Of a stretch of DNA of 64,000 nucleotides, positions 1-8,764 are shown piece after piece. How positions within the stretch are numbered: the stretch's first letter is position 1; each line of letters starts with the position of its first letter. The position numbers were made by a program, and so were the translations under genes. The DNA lies in contig CAXXLB010000009.1 of NCBI GenBank assembly GCA_963664675.2, positions 744,001 to 808,000 of the forward strand. The letters run 5' to 3'. This DNA is from JASGMR01 sp963664675 (GTDB taxonomy: Bacteria > Thermotogota > Thermotogae > Petrotogales > Kosmotogaceae). The notes under the pieces are model-generated. The model made no database searches and was not told the origin of the DNA. It worked only from the letters and a program-made list of their open reading frames with translations.

Positions 1-1
1 A

Positions 2-1312
2 ATAAACACTTCAATTCATAATCTTGAAAAGAAACTGAACGAGGAATCGACTGTAATAATTGCCGATTCCAGGTACGCCTATCTTCATGGTATAGCAAAG
101 GAATTCAGCAAATATCATTACACTCTCAACCGGAGAGATCTGACAGATAAACTGGATGCGGTTTTCACAAACAGATGGCTGGGCATTCCTATTTTTTTCG
201 TCATATTACTGTCGACCTTTCAATTAACTTTTTTCGTGGGAGATATCTTTGTCGGATTGCTTGAAGGCTTCGTCAATTATTTGAGTAATTCCATCACCAT
301 GGGCCTTTCAGGAAAGGTATCGGAAGTCGTTTTATCATTTTTGACAAATGGGATCATCGGAGGAGTTGGAACTGTGATAACTTTTCTGCCCAACATATTC
401 ATGTTATTTCTCATAATAGCGATACTCGAATCCTCCGGCTATATGTCAAGGGGCGCATTCGTTATGGATAGAATAATGCATAAAATGGGGCTTCACGGGA
501 AATCCTTCATCCCGATGTTTATGGGTTTTGGATGTACAGTACCGGCTATTATGGCCACCAGAACCCTCAATTCAAGGAAAGACAGATTTATAACCGTGTT
601 GATAACGCCATTCATGTCCTGCAGTGCAAGATTACCCATATACATTTTGTTTGCATCGGTATTTTTTCCGGGACATCAGGGGTTAATAATAGTCTCTATG
701 TATATAATAGGTATAGTGGTGGCCATATTGATGGGAAAACTTTTCAAATCGACTCTGTTCAAAGAAGAAACGGCACCTCTCGTTATGGAATTACCCCCTT
801 ACAGATTGCCTTCAATAAAATATATATTCAAGGATGCATTTGACAATAGCTGGCACTTTCTGAAAAGGGCAGGAACTATTATTTTTATAGGTGTTATAAT
901 TATATGGTGTCTGGCATTTTTGCCTGCGGGTGTAGAATATGGATCCGAGATGAGTGTTGCAGGGCATATAGGAAAATTTATTGCCCCAGTATTTACTCCT
1001 CTGGGTTTTGGAAATTGGCAATCCAGTGTCGCTCTTCTTTTTGGAGCTTCAGCAAAAGAAATCGTTGTGGGTACATTGGGTACGTTATTCGCCAATGGAA
1101 GTATGAACGAAGGGCTGAAGAGTATCTTCAATCCCCTTTCGGCGTTCAGTTTTATAGTTTTCACTCTGCTGTATGTTCCGTGTTTTGGTTCGTTGATCAC
1201 CATAAAAAAAGAAATAGGTTTAAAATGGAGCCTCTTCACAGCACTTTACACAACCGCAATAGCATATATAGTATCTATGATCATTTACCAAATCGGCTCT
1301 TTAATTTTATAA
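2..1312 (+). CDS. feoB: Ferrous iron transporter FeoB, C-terminal part (5' end outside window)
   Basis: The membrane half of FeoB, which imports Fe2+ across the inner membrane. The frame is open from base 2 with no start codon, so the N-terminal G-protein domain lies before the window. The first visible residues (about 60) fit the helical linker that follows the G domain, and the segment ending in RWLGIPIFF opens the first transmembrane helix. A gate motif, GFGCTVPAIMATRTL, is followed by RKDRFITVLITPFMSCSARLP, both typical of FeoB. Several more hydrophobic helices run to the end. The stop is TAA at 1310-1312. The next gene starts 24 bases on, so they may be cotranscribed. The family call is firm; only the missing 5' end is uncertain. 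Confidence 0.95.
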   Translation: MNTSIHNLEKKLNEESTVIIADSRYAYLHGIAKEFSKYHYTLNRRDLTDKLDAVFTNRWLGIPIFFVILLSTFQLTFFVGDIFVGLLEGFVNYLSNSITMGLSGKVSEVVLSFLTNGIIGGVGTVITFLPNIFMLFLIIAILESSGYMSRGAFVMDRIMHKMGLHGKSFIPMFMGFGCTVPAIMATRTLNSRKDRFITVLITPFMSCSARLPIYILFASVFFPGHQGLIIVSMYIIGIVVAILMGKLFKSTLFKEETAPLVMELPPYRLPSIKYIFKDAFDNSWHFLKRAGTIIFIGVIIIWCLAFLPAGVEYGSEMSVAGHIGKFIAPVFTPLGFGNWQSSVALLFGASAKEIVVGTLGTLFANGSMNEGLKSIFNPLSAFSFIVFTLLYVPCFGSLITIKKEIGLKWSLFTALYTTAIAYIVSMIIYQIGSLIL

Positions 1313-1336
1313 AAAATGTTTTAAAGGGAGTTTGAA

Positions 1337-2557
1337 ATGTCATATATATTGAGGTGTATGAATTGTGGAAAAGAGTACAAAAAAAATGAAATCGAATATA
1401 CCTGTCCCTGTTGCGGTGATAGAAAGGGAACTTTAGAAATAATACTGGAGAAAAAGAAACTAAGCCGGGATGATTTTTCGTTCTATTCAAAAAAAGGAAT
1501 CTGGCAGTTTATAGACCTGCTACCCGTGGAAACGAATTCTTTTTTTCCACCTCTTGAAATAGGAAATACTCCTCTGTACAAAAGAGATGATATCGCTCAA
1601 AAATTTAATATTAAAGAATTTTACATAAAAGATGACGGAAAAAATCCCACAGCTTCCTTTAAGGACAGGGCAAGTGCTTTGGCAGTTAACAAGGCCTATG
1701 AAAAGGGATATAAAACTGTATTTTGTGCTTCAACGGGAAATGCAGCCAGTTCATTATCAGGATTGTGTGCCGCTTCCAATCTTAAAAATGTGATATTCGT
1801 ACCCGCATCCGCCCCAAAAGCAAAATTGGCTCAATTACAGATATATGGTGCTAAAGTGATAAAAATAAACGGGAGTTATGATAAAGCCTTCGATATTTCA
1901 TTGGAACTGGGTTTTGAAAGAAACTGGTATTGCAGAAACAGTGCAATAAATCCATATTTACTCGAAGGGAAGAAAACCTGCTCTCTGGAACTCTCGGTAC
2001 AAACAGCCTGGAAGCTTCCGGATGTTATCTTTGTTTCTGTGGGAGACGGAACGGTACTCAGCAGCTTTTACAAAGGGTTCAGCGACCTGAAATACTTTGG
2101 GCTACTGGACAGAATTCCAAAAATTATCGGAGTACAGGCAGAAAATGCTTCGACGCTTATGAAAACATATTTAAGTGGAGAACCCTTCCAGTGTTCAGAT
2201 GAAAACGTTTCGACGGTTGCGGATAGTATCGCGGTCGGAAAACCGAGAGATGTCTACAAGGCCTGCAAATATACCAAAAAATACGGTGGTTCATTCATAA
2301 GTGTTAAAGACAGTGAAATAATCGATGCCATATTCGAGCTTTCAAGATCCACCGGAGTATTTGCAGAACCAGCCGGAGCAACTGCCTATGCCGGGTTCAA
2401 AAAATATATTCAAAGGGAATATTCCTCAAAAATATCCGCTGCTGTTATTGTCACCGGTAACGGGCTGAAGGATTTAAACACACCATTAAACCATTTGAAA
2501 CCTCTTAAAGTATATAATAACATTGAGGAAATAAAGGAGGATCTGAATGAAAATTGA
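1337..2557 (+). CDS. thrC: Threonine synthase
   Basis: PLP enzyme that turns O-phosphohomoserine into threonine. The 406-residue protein begins with a zinc-ribbon-like segment (CMNCGKEY, then CPCCG), as in the shorter class of threonine synthases. Next is the PLP-lysine motif NPTASFKDRAS, then the glycine-rich phosphate loop region (VSVGDG). ATG at 1337 has a good ribosome site (AAGGGAG) just upstream. The last 11 bases overlap the following [2Fe-2S] gene, so translation is probably coupled. Threonine biosynthesis has no evident link to its iron and molybdenum-type neighbours. A related PLP lyase such as diaminopropionate ammonia-lyase is less likely because of the zinc-ribbon N-terminus. Confidence 0.9.
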   Translation: MSYILRCMNCGKEYKKNEIEYTCPCCGDRKGTLEIILEKKKLSRDDFSFYSKKGIWQFIDLLPVETNSFFPPLEIGNTPLYKRDDIAQKFNIKEFYIKDDGKNPTASFKDRASALAVNKAYEKGYKTVFCASTGNAASSLSGLCAASNLKNVIFVPASAPKAKLAQLQIYGAKVIKINGSYDKAFDISLELGFERNWYCRNSAINPYLLEGKKTCSLELSVQTAWKLPDVIFVSVGDGTVLSSFYKGFSDLKYFGLLDRIPKIIGVQAENASTLMKTYLSGEPFQCSDENVSTVADSIAVGKPRDVYKACKYTKKYGGSFISVKDSEIIDAIFELSRSTGVFAEPAGATAYAGFKKYIQREYSSKISAAVIVTGNGLKDLNTPLNHLKPLKVYNNIEEIKEDLNEN

Positions 2558-3011
2558 TTTCAATCTCAATGGTGAAAAGTACTCGTATGAACTAGAAGAG
2601 GATAAAAGGCTTCTCGATTTTATAAGAGATGATCTGAGAATGACCGGTACAAAAGAAGGGTGCGGAGAGGGTGAATGCGGAGCTTGTACAATAATTATAG
2701 ACGATGAGGCAGTGAATTCTTGCCTGATGTTCGCTTCTGAAATAAATGGCCGGAATGTCCTAACCATAGAGGGTCTCGAAAAAAACGGAGAACTGGATTC
2801 GATTCAAAAAGCCTTTATAAATAACGGTGCTGTTCAATGCGGTTTCTGCACACCGGGTTTTATTATGTCAATAAAAGCATTACTCATGAAAAATCCGAAT
2901 CCAACGGAATATGAGATCAAAGAAGCCCTCGAAGGAAACCTGTGCAGATGTACAGGCTATTATAAAATACTGGATGCGGTTAACGAAGTAGTAAAAAATG
3001 AGAACGACTGA
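2547..3011 (+). CDS. [2Fe-2S] small subunit of a molybdenum hydroxylase (xanthine dehydrogenase/CO dehydrogenase family)
   Basis: A 154-residue ferredoxin-type subunit that passes electrons from a molybdenum-cofactor subunit to a flavin subunit. Two cluster motifs are visible: GCGEGECGACTIII near residues 40-55 with a later Cys (NSCLMF), then CGFCTPGFIMS and GNLCRCTGYYKI for the second cluster. This is the full domain set of CoxS/XdhC-type small subunits, and the length is normal. ATG at 2547 has AAGGAGGA upstream and lies inside the end of thrC. The partner molybdenum and FAD subunits are not in this window, which makes it an orphan here. The only possible companion is the MobA-like gene that overlaps its 3' end. 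Confidence 0.9.
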   Translation: MKIDFNLNGEKYSYELEEDKRLLDFIRDDLRMTGTKEGCGEGECGACTIIIDDEAVNSCLMFASEINGRNVLTIEGLEKNGELDSIQKAFINNGAVQCGFCTPGFIMSIKALLMKNPNPTEYEIKEALEGNLCRCTGYYKILDAVNEVVKNEND

Positions 3012-3576
3012 TTTTGCCTTCGCAGTTTTGGCTGCAGGAGAAAGCAAAAGATTTGGAGAAGAGAAAATGCTTTACCCTTATGAAGGCAAACCTCTCCTTC
3101 AAAGCCAGATCGATAAATTCAGCAATTTGGACATTCCCCTGTTCATGGTTATAAAGCCTTCTTTAATAAAAAAGATAAATGAAAGAAATTTTAATCTGCT
3201 CATAAACGAAAATTACAACATGGGAATTTCATCTTCTTTAAAATTATTGTTTAACAATGTGAAGGATAAATACGATGGAGTTATAATAATTTTGGGTGAT
3301 ATGCCTTCAATAGAAATTGATGATATAAAACGGATTAAATCTAAAGCGGAAGAACACCCCGATAAATTCATATATTTTGTATTTGATAGAATAAAGGGAT
3401 TTCCGACATATATTCCCTCAAAGTGCTTTTTATATTCCCATCTGTTAAAAAAAGATGTAGGGGCTTACACCTTCGTCAGAAGAAATATAATTGATTTCAT
3501 GGAAATAGAAGGATACGAAAGAAATATTTATGACATAGACACAAAAAACGATATAAAAAAAGGAGATGGAAAGTGA
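2998..3576 (+). CDS. MobA-like nucleotidyltransferase (MocA-type molybdenum cofactor cytidylyl/guanylyltransferase)
   Basis: A 192-residue NTP transferase fold protein. The N-terminus has the signature LAAGESKRFGEEKML, matching the LAAGxSxRxGxxK pattern of MobA/MocA proteins, and an acidic metal site, ILGDMPSI, sits near residue 100. Such enzymes add a nucleotide to molybdopterin. Members of this branch are usually found beside xanthine-dehydrogenase-type enzymes, which fits its 14-base overlap with the upstream [2Fe-2S] subunit gene. The stop codon lies in the loop of a strong hairpin. The exact nucleotide (CTP or GTP) cannot be read from the sequence. A sugar-phosphate nucleotidyltransferase is a less likely alternative. 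Confidence 0.75.
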   Translation: MRTTDFAFAVLAAGESKRFGEEKMLYPYEGKPLLQSQIDKFSNLDIPLFMVIKPSLIKKINERNFNLLINENYNMGISSSLKLLFNNVKDKYDGVIIILGDMPSIEIDDIKRIKSKAEEHPDKFIYFVFDRIKGFPTYIPSKCFLYSHLLKKDVGAYTFVRRNIIDFMEIEGYERNIYDIDTKNDIKKGDGK

Positions 3577-3588
3577 TTTCCATCTCCT
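3554..3588 (-). terminator. Intrinsic terminator of the ribose operon
   Basis: A 12-bp perfect stem (3561-3572 with 3577-3588) has a four-base loop, GTGA. Read on the minus strand the hairpin is followed directly by a run of seven Ts, so it terminates the rbs operon. On the plus strand no T-run follows, so it is a weaker stop for the MobA-like gene, whose TGA codon forms part of the loop. Confidence 0.85.
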
Positions 3589-3601
3589 GCATGAAAAAAT
3601 A

Positions 3602-4489
3602 TTACTGCAGATCGTCAACAGTTATAAGTTTCAATGGAATAATTATCAGATCTTCTACATCTTTGCCGTTGATTATCTTTTGAGCAGCTTTAACAGCCTC
3701 TTGCATTTGCAAATAAGGTTGTTGTTGAACTGTAGCAACCATTTCTCCATTCAATATAGCGGCCAGTGCGTCGTCCACAGCGTCAATTCCAAATATCTTT
3801 ATTTCGTCAAGTCTTCCGGCAGCATCTGCAGCTCTTAGAGCTCCCAGAGCCATTTCATCATTGTGTGCATAAATTGCATCCAATTCCGGATTACCCTGTA
3901 AAATATCTTCAGTAACCTTTGAACCTTCTTCTCTGGAATAATTTGCAGTTAATGAAGTAACAACTTCTATTCCAGGATACTTATCAACTACTTCTAAAAA
4001 TCCCGCCTGTCTGTCCGTCGCTGAGGGAGCACCAGGAATTCCTTCTAAAATAGCTACTTTTCCTTCGCCGTTCAAAGCTTTTGCAAGCGCTTCACCGGCA
4101 AGCATTCCAGCTTCTTTGTTATCGATATCCAAATGCTGTTCTACGACACCTCCATTGGAAGGTCTTGTAACAGTAATGACCGGGATCCCCGCAGCATTCG
4201 CTTCAAGAACTGCTGATACAACGGCATCAGAATCAACTGGATTTATTATTAAAACATCTACGTTTCTTGTGATTAAATCCATTATCTGAGAATATTGTTT
4301 CTCCGGAGAATCTTGAGCATCGAGCACGATGAAATCAAGACCCAAATCCGCTGCCATATCTTCCCCTCCTTCCTTCATTGTTACAAAGAAAGGATTAGCC
4401 AGTGTTGAAACAGCAAAACCCACAGTCTTCGCATACCCTACAAAACAAACAACCGATACAATTAACAATACTAACAATAACTTCTTCAT
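3602..4489 (-). CDS. rbsB: Ribose-type ABC transporter substrate-binding protein
   Basis: Periplasmic sugar-binding protein of the RbsB family that delivers ribose (or a related pentose) to RbsC/RbsA. It starts with a signal peptide (MKKLLLVLLIVSVVCFVGYA), followed by TVGFAVSTLANPFFVTMKEG, the classic first strand of this family. Later comes GIPVITVTRP and a second lobe with AHNDEMALGALRA. A longer reading starting at 4516 is possible, but ATG at 4489 has a strong ribosome site (AAGGAGG) and gives a normal signal peptide, so I chose it (295 residues). It is the last gene of the ribose operon and is followed by the terminator. Sugar specificity is inferred from rbsD and rbsK. Confidence 0.93.
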   Translation of the reverse strand: MKKLLLVLLIVSVVCFVGYAKTVGFAVSTLANPFFVTMKEGGEDMAADLGLDFIVLDAQDSPEKQYSQIMDLITRNVDVLIINPVDSDAVVSAVLEANAAGIPVITVTRPSNGGVVEQHLDIDNKEAGMLAGEALAKALNGEGKVAILEGIPGAPSATDRQAGFLEVVDKYPGIEVVTSLTANYSREEGSKVTEDILQGNPELDAIYAHNDEMALGALRAADAAGRLDEIKIFGIDAVDDALAAILNGEMVATVQQQPYLQMQEAVKAAQKIINGKDVEDLIIIPLKLITVDDLQ

Positions 4490-4521
4490 AGGAAACCTCC
4501 TTCTCCTTTTCCCCATTTGGG

Positions 4522-5484
4522 TTAGTTTTCTCTTTTTGCTAAAACAGCAACTAATATTATTACGCCCTTAACAATTTGTTGAAAAAACGATGATACACCG
4601 ATTAAATTCATTCCATTATCAATTACTCCAATAAGCATAGCTCCGAGCAAAGTTCCCAAAACCGTTCCCACGCCTCCCGAGAGAGAAGCTCCTCCAAGAA
4701 TAACGGCCGCGATAACCGACATTTCAAGTCCTTCTGAAGCCGTTGGTTGAGCCGAAAGTAATCTGGAAGTAGTTACGATACCACCGAGAGCCGCCAGACA
4801 ACCTATTATTATAAAAACAAGAAGTCTGTATTTATTAACAGGTATTGCAGACAGTTTTGCCGCTTCTCTATTGGCACCTATCGATTTAATATAAACACCA
4901 TGTTTTGTTTTATTCAGATAAAAATATGCTGCAATAAACACACAGGCGGCAATTATGGTAGATATTGGTACCGGCCCAATATATCCCGCTCCCATAGCTG
5001 AAAAATTTGCCGGAAGCTGCGAAACAGGTTTCCCATTCGTCCACACAAGGGCGATTCCTCTTGCTATCCCAAGCATCGCAAGTGTGACTATGAACGACTG
5101 AACTTTACCATAAACCGTTATTACTCCGTTGATCAAGCCAAGAACCGCCCCAAAACAAATACCAACCAGAATAGCAACAAATATAGATCCAGTTTGTTTA
5201 AGGGTAAAAGCAGTTGCCACTCCAACCAAAGCTGCCACAGAACCTACAGAAAGATCTATCTCTCCTGTCAATATAATAAAGGTCATACCGATCGCAACGA
5301 TAAGAGTAATTGAAACCTGTCTTGTAATGTTGAGCAAATTTCTGGATGTGAAAAAATATGGCGAGAGGAATGAAAAAACCAGGAGCATGACAACCAGAAT
5401 AAGAATCAATCCCAGTTCACCTTTCAACAATTTTCGTATTTTATTTCCTTTGCTTGAATTTATTCCAATAATCTTTTCGCTCAT
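4522..5484 (-). CDS. rbsC: Ribose ABC transporter permease
   Basis: Integral membrane permease of about 320 residues and many hydrophobic helices. It contains the family segment TGEIDLSVGSVAAL and the late motif VILGGASLSGGVGTVLGTLLGA, both typical of RbsC/AraH-type permeases. A TTG codon at 5487 touches the stop of rbsA, but ATG at 5484 lies six bases from a GGAGGA site and is the better start. It forms the membrane channel with the RbsA ATPase and receives sugar from RbsB. Confidence 0.93.
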   Translation of the reverse strand: MSEKIIGINSSKGNKIRKLLKGELGLILILVVMLLVFSFLSPYFFTSRNLLNITRQVSITLIVAIGMTFIILTGEIDLSVGSVAALVGVATAFTLKQTGSIFVAILVGICFGAVLGLINGVITVYGKVQSFIVTLAMLGIARGIALVWTNGKPVSQLPANFSAMGAGYIGPVPISTIIAACVFIAAYFYLNKTKHGVYIKSIGANREAAKLSAIPVNKYRLLVFIIIGCLAALGGIVTTSRLLSAQPTASEGLEMSVIAAVILGGASLSGGVGTVLGTLLGAMLIGVIDNGMNLIGVSSFFQQIVKGVIILVAVLAKREN

Positions 5485-5487
5485 CAA

Positions 5488-6978
5488 TTATCCTCCCAAA
5501 GCCACGGTTAATATATTTTCAGTGGTTGCTTCTTCGGCACTCATTTCTTTAGCTATTTTTCCGTTTCTAAAAACCAGTATCCTGTCACAAACACCACTTA
5601 TCTCTTTAAATTCCGATGAAATTATAATTATGCCTGTTCCTTTGTCTGCCAATTCGTTAATGAGATTGTAAATCTCAGTTTTTGCTCCTACATCTATACC
5701 TCTGGTCGGTTCATCAAAAATTATGATTTTTGGAACACCACATAACCATTTGCCTACGACTATTTTCTGCTGATTTCCTCCGGATAAATTCTGAGCCTGC
5801 ATTTTCAAATTCAGAGGTTTAACTTTCAGCTTTTCAGCAGTTATTGTAGACAGTTCCTTTCTTTTCTTGGAATTGATCACACCATTATTCAGAACCAATT
5901 CCATATTCGCTACGGTTAAATTCAAAAGAAGATTCTGGTTCAGAAACAATCCCTGTGTTTTTCTATCTTCAGGAATAAAGGCTATTTTCTCTTTTTTTGC
6001 ATCACCGGGATTTTTGATATTCACTTCTTTATTCTCAATGTATACTTTTCCCTTCTCTTTTTTATCGGCGCCAAAAAGCCCCAGAGCAAGTTCGCTTTTT
6101 CCTGAACCTATAATACCGGATATACCCAGAATCTCTCCCTTTTTTAAATTCAGATCTATTTCATGTTTCATATTAAAAGATTTGAAATTTTTTATACTGA
6201 AAATAATTTCATCTTCCGGCTTTCCATGCCTTTTTGGAAATTCATCATTTAGATTTCGTCCTATCATGGCCTGTACCAGATCCGGAATTTCCAAATTCTT
6301 TACTTCGAACGTCTTTACATTTTTCCCGTCTCTTAAAACCGTTGCTCTATCACATACCGAAAAGACTTCTTCTAAATGATGAGAAATATAAATCATCGTC
6401 ACATTGTGCTTTTTCAAATCTTTCATTATTTTGAATAACGTTTCAATTTCTACTTTGCTCATCCCGGTTGTCGGTTCGTCCAGAAGTAAAATCTTCGCAT
6501 CAATAGCCAAAGCTTTGATTATTTCTATTATTCTCTTCTGACCCATTCCCAATTCGGAAATTTTTATGCTGGGATTTATATCTATATTAAATTTCTTCAA
6601 CTTTTGACTGGCCAAATCGAAAAGCTCTTTCCTGTTGACGGTACCCAAAATGTCTTTGGTCGGTTCATTGCCCAGAAAAATATTCTCGGCAACACTCAAA
6701 TCTTCTATTAAACTGAGTTCCTGATATATTGCTGCTATTCCTTTGTATCTGGCATCAACAGGGTTCAAAATTTTTACATCTTTACCAAAGAGCTTTATTT
6801 TCCCGGAATTCTTCTGATGAACACCGGTAAGGATTTTTATCAACGTAGATTTACCCGCTCCGTTTTCTCCGAGCAAAGCGTGTACTTCTCCCTCCAGAAG
6901 ACTGAAATCAACGTCTTCAAGAGCGTGAATACCACCAAAACTTTTTGAAATTTTTTCTAAAACTAAAACTTCTTTCAT
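5488..6978 (-). CDS. rbsA: Ribose ABC transporter ATP-binding protein (two ATPase domains)
   Basis: A 496-residue fused ABC ATPase that powers sugar import. The N-terminal domain has Walker A GENGAGKSTLIK, an ABC signature region reading ELGMGQKRIIE, and LLLDEPTTG. The C-terminal domain has a P-loop GSGKSELALG, the signature LSGGNQQKIVV and IIFDEPTRGIDVGAK. The weakened signature in the first domain and the FDEPTRGIDVG ending in the second are usual for RbsA/MglA. Its stop abuts the start of rbsC (4 bases or fewer). Only four bases separate it from rbsK upstream, so translation is likely coupled. Confidence 0.95.
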   Translation of the reverse strand: MKEVLVLEKISKSFGGIHALEDVDFSLLEGEVHALLGENGAGKSTLIKILTGVHQKNSGKIKLFGKDVKILNPVDARYKGIAAIYQELSLIEDLSVAENIFLGNEPTKDILGTVNRKELFDLASQKLKKFNIDINPSIKISELGMGQKRIIEIIKALAIDAKILLLDEPTTGMSKVEIETLFKIMKDLKKHNVTMIYISHHLEEVFSVCDRATVLRDGKNVKTFEVKNLEIPDLVQAMIGRNLNDEFPKRHGKPEDEIIFSIKNFKSFNMKHEIDLNLKKGEILGISGIIGSGKSELALGLFGADKKEKGKVYIENKEVNIKNPGDAKKEKIAFIPEDRKTQGLFLNQNLLLNLTVANMELVLNNGVINSKKRKELSTITAEKLKVKPLNLKMQAQNLSGGNQQKIVVGKWLCGVPKIIIFDEPTRGIDVGAKTEIYNLINELADKGTGIIIISSEFKEISGVCDRILVFRNGKIAKEMSAEEATTENILTVALGG

Positions 6979-6982
6979 AAAA

Positions 6983-7921
6983 TTACTCCAAATTCATATT
7001 TTTTATAACTTCTTCAATATTCGGAATAGAAGATTGGGCACCATTTTTTGTCGTACTGAGTGCAGCGGCTACCTTCGCAAAATTCAAAGCATCTTCTAAA
7101 CTTTTATTTTTTGAAAGTTCTGCAGCCAGAGCTCCATTAAATACGTCTCCCGCAGCCGTCGAGTCCACTGATTCTACTTTCATTGGAGCATATTTACCAA
7201 TTTTATTCTCATCCAAACAATAAAAACCTTCTTCTCCAAGCGTAATGATTGGAATCTTAAAACCCATTTCAATTAACTTTCTCAACGCCATTTTTGCATC
7301 TTCTTCTGTTTCAATTTTTATACCTGTAATTGAAAAAACTTCAGTTTCATTGGGTTTTACTATATCCGTTAATTTACAAATTTTATCGGGAATTTTTTCC
7401 TTCGGGACCGGGGAAGGGTCAAGAATTACGAACATATCTTTTTCTTTAGCTATCTCTATGGCTTTATAAACTGTTTCTGTTTTCAATTCCATGGTTATTA
7501 AAAGAATATCGCCACCGGAAAAGATTTCAGAATTATTGACAACATCTTCAGGACACAGATCACCATTGCTTCCAGACGTGAAAGATATAGAATTATTACC
7601 CTTCTCATCGACTCTGATCATTGCGATACCGGCCTTTCCACCTTTATCAATAATAATCTCAGAAGTATCGATATTTTTATCATTCATCTCTTTGATCAAA
7701 TCATTGCTAAAACTATCATTTCCCAGTTTGGAAAAGAACACCACTTCTCCGCCCAAAATTGCAGCCGCCACGGCCTGATTTCCACCTTTTCCTCCCGGAT
7801 AGGTGTTAAAATCATCGGCAATAATCGTTTCACCTTTCACCGGAAGACTGCTCATTTTCATTACCAAATCCATATTTGCGCTTCCCATGGTAATTATTTT
7901 TCCCGAAAAATTGAATTTCAT
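6983..7921 (-). CDS. rbsK: Ribokinase (PfkB family)
   Basis: Phosphorylates ribose at the 5-OH with ATP so it can enter the pentose phosphate pathway. The 312-residue protein carries both PfkB signatures: GGKGGNQAVAAA near residue 42 (substrate binding) and DSTAAGDVFNGALAAE near residue 250, whose Asp is the catalytic base. The length is normal for ribokinase. Its ATG shares one base with the TAA of the upstream btpA-like gene. Position between rbsD and rbsA supports ribose rather than fructose or adenosine as substrate. Confidence 0.93.
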   Translation of the reverse strand: MKFNFSGKIITMGSANMDLVMKMSSLPVKGETIIADDFNTYPGGKGGNQAVAAAILGGEVVFFSKLGNDSFSNDLIKEMNDKNIDTSEIIIDKGGKAGIAMIRVDEKGNNSISFTSGSNGDLCPEDVVNNSEIFSGGDILLITMELKTETVYKAIEIAKEKDMFVILDPSPVPKEKIPDKICKLTDIVKPNETEVFSITGIKIETEEDAKMALRKLIEMGFKIPIITLGEEGFYCLDENKIGKYAPMKVESVDSTAAGDVFNGALAAELSKNKSLEDALNFAKVAAALSTTKNGAQSSIPNIEEVIKNMNLE

Positions 7922-8763
7922 TAACTGATCTCCTTCCTCAATTCCTTAACTTTATTCATGAACATCGAAGTTCTTTCTTCGTCAATGGGATTTTTCCAGT
8001 TGTTACCCTTTTTGAAATAACTGCCTACAATCGCGGCATCTGCATATGCTAATAATTCTTTTACATTATCACTGGTTGTTCCGCTTCCTATGATAGTGGG
8101 GCATTTTACAGAATCAGATATGGTCTTCACCTTTTCCGCTGTCGGGGCTTTTCCCGTTTCAAAACCTGTGATGATTATCGCATCGGTTCCTTCACTTTCG
8201 GCATCATGTGCCTGAGCCGATACCGACCTGTCGGAAATAATAAAATGGCTACCGTGTTTCACATTCACATCGGAAAAAAACTTTATATCTTCTGCTTTTA
8301 AAAATGATCTGTATCTCGCCAGTTTTCCACCTATGCCTTCCGTTAATCCGGTGTGCGAAATATAGGCATTCACGAATTCAAAAATTCTGATCCATTTCGC
8401 TTCTACAGCTACTGCTACTGCCAACGCCGCTTCTCCACCGTTCAAATGACAATTAATACCTATCGGCAAATCAACTGCTTCCTTTACTTTCATTGCCGCT
8501 CTTGTCATAGCACATACGGTCTCATAAGAAATATCCTTCCCTTTCAAATATGGATAATCCCAAATGTTCTCGATCTGCAATCCATCTACTCCTGCTTTTT
8601 CGAGCATTTTCGCTTCTTTAACAGCGATATCGACCATTTCACTGACACTCTGTTTATCAGGATTGTAAAGGGGTGCACCTGGTAGTGGTCTCAGATGTAT
8701 CATTCCAATTATCGGTTTTACTTCAGGAAATATAGTATTCAAAACATCAGTTATGTCAGTCAA
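7921..8763 (-). CDS. BtpA/SgcQ family TIM-barrel protein
   Basis: A 280-residue protein of the BtpA family. Visible family features are the N-terminal PIIGMIHLRPLPGAPLY, then AGVDGLQIENIWDYPY, and a late glycine-rich strand, TIIGSGTTSDNVKELLAYADAAIVGS, that looks like a phosphate-binding barrel edge. BtpA was named for a role in photosystem I assembly, but members in non-photosynthetic bacteria, such as SgcQ of enteric sugar clusters, are thought to act in sugar or nucleoside metabolism. Here it sits between rbsD and rbsK with 1-base spacing on both sides. A role in pentose or nucleoside use is inferred from that position; the reaction is unknown. Confidence 0.85.
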   Translation of the reverse strand: MTDITDVLNTIFPEVKPIIGMIHLRPLPGAPLYNPDKQSVSEMVDIAVKEAKMLEKAGVDGLQIENIWDYPYLKGKDISYETVCAMTRAAMKVKEAVDLPIGINCHLNGGEAALAVAVAVEAKWIRIFEFVNAYISHTGLTEGIGGKLARYRSFLKAEDIKFFSDVNVKHGSHFIISDRSVSAQAHDAESEGTDAIIITGFETGKAPTAEKVKTISDSVKCPTIIGSGTTSDNVKELLAYADAAIVGSYFKKGNNWKNPIDEERTSMFMNKVKELRKEIS

Positions 8764-8764
8764 A

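Noticed and set aside
532..843. Second plus-strand frame inside feoB
   Set aside because: It is out of frame with the conserved FeoB protein and looks like a shadow.
3566..3838. Plus-strand frame in the rbsB region
   Set aside because: It lies antisense to the clear rbsB protein and begins inside the terminator hairpin.
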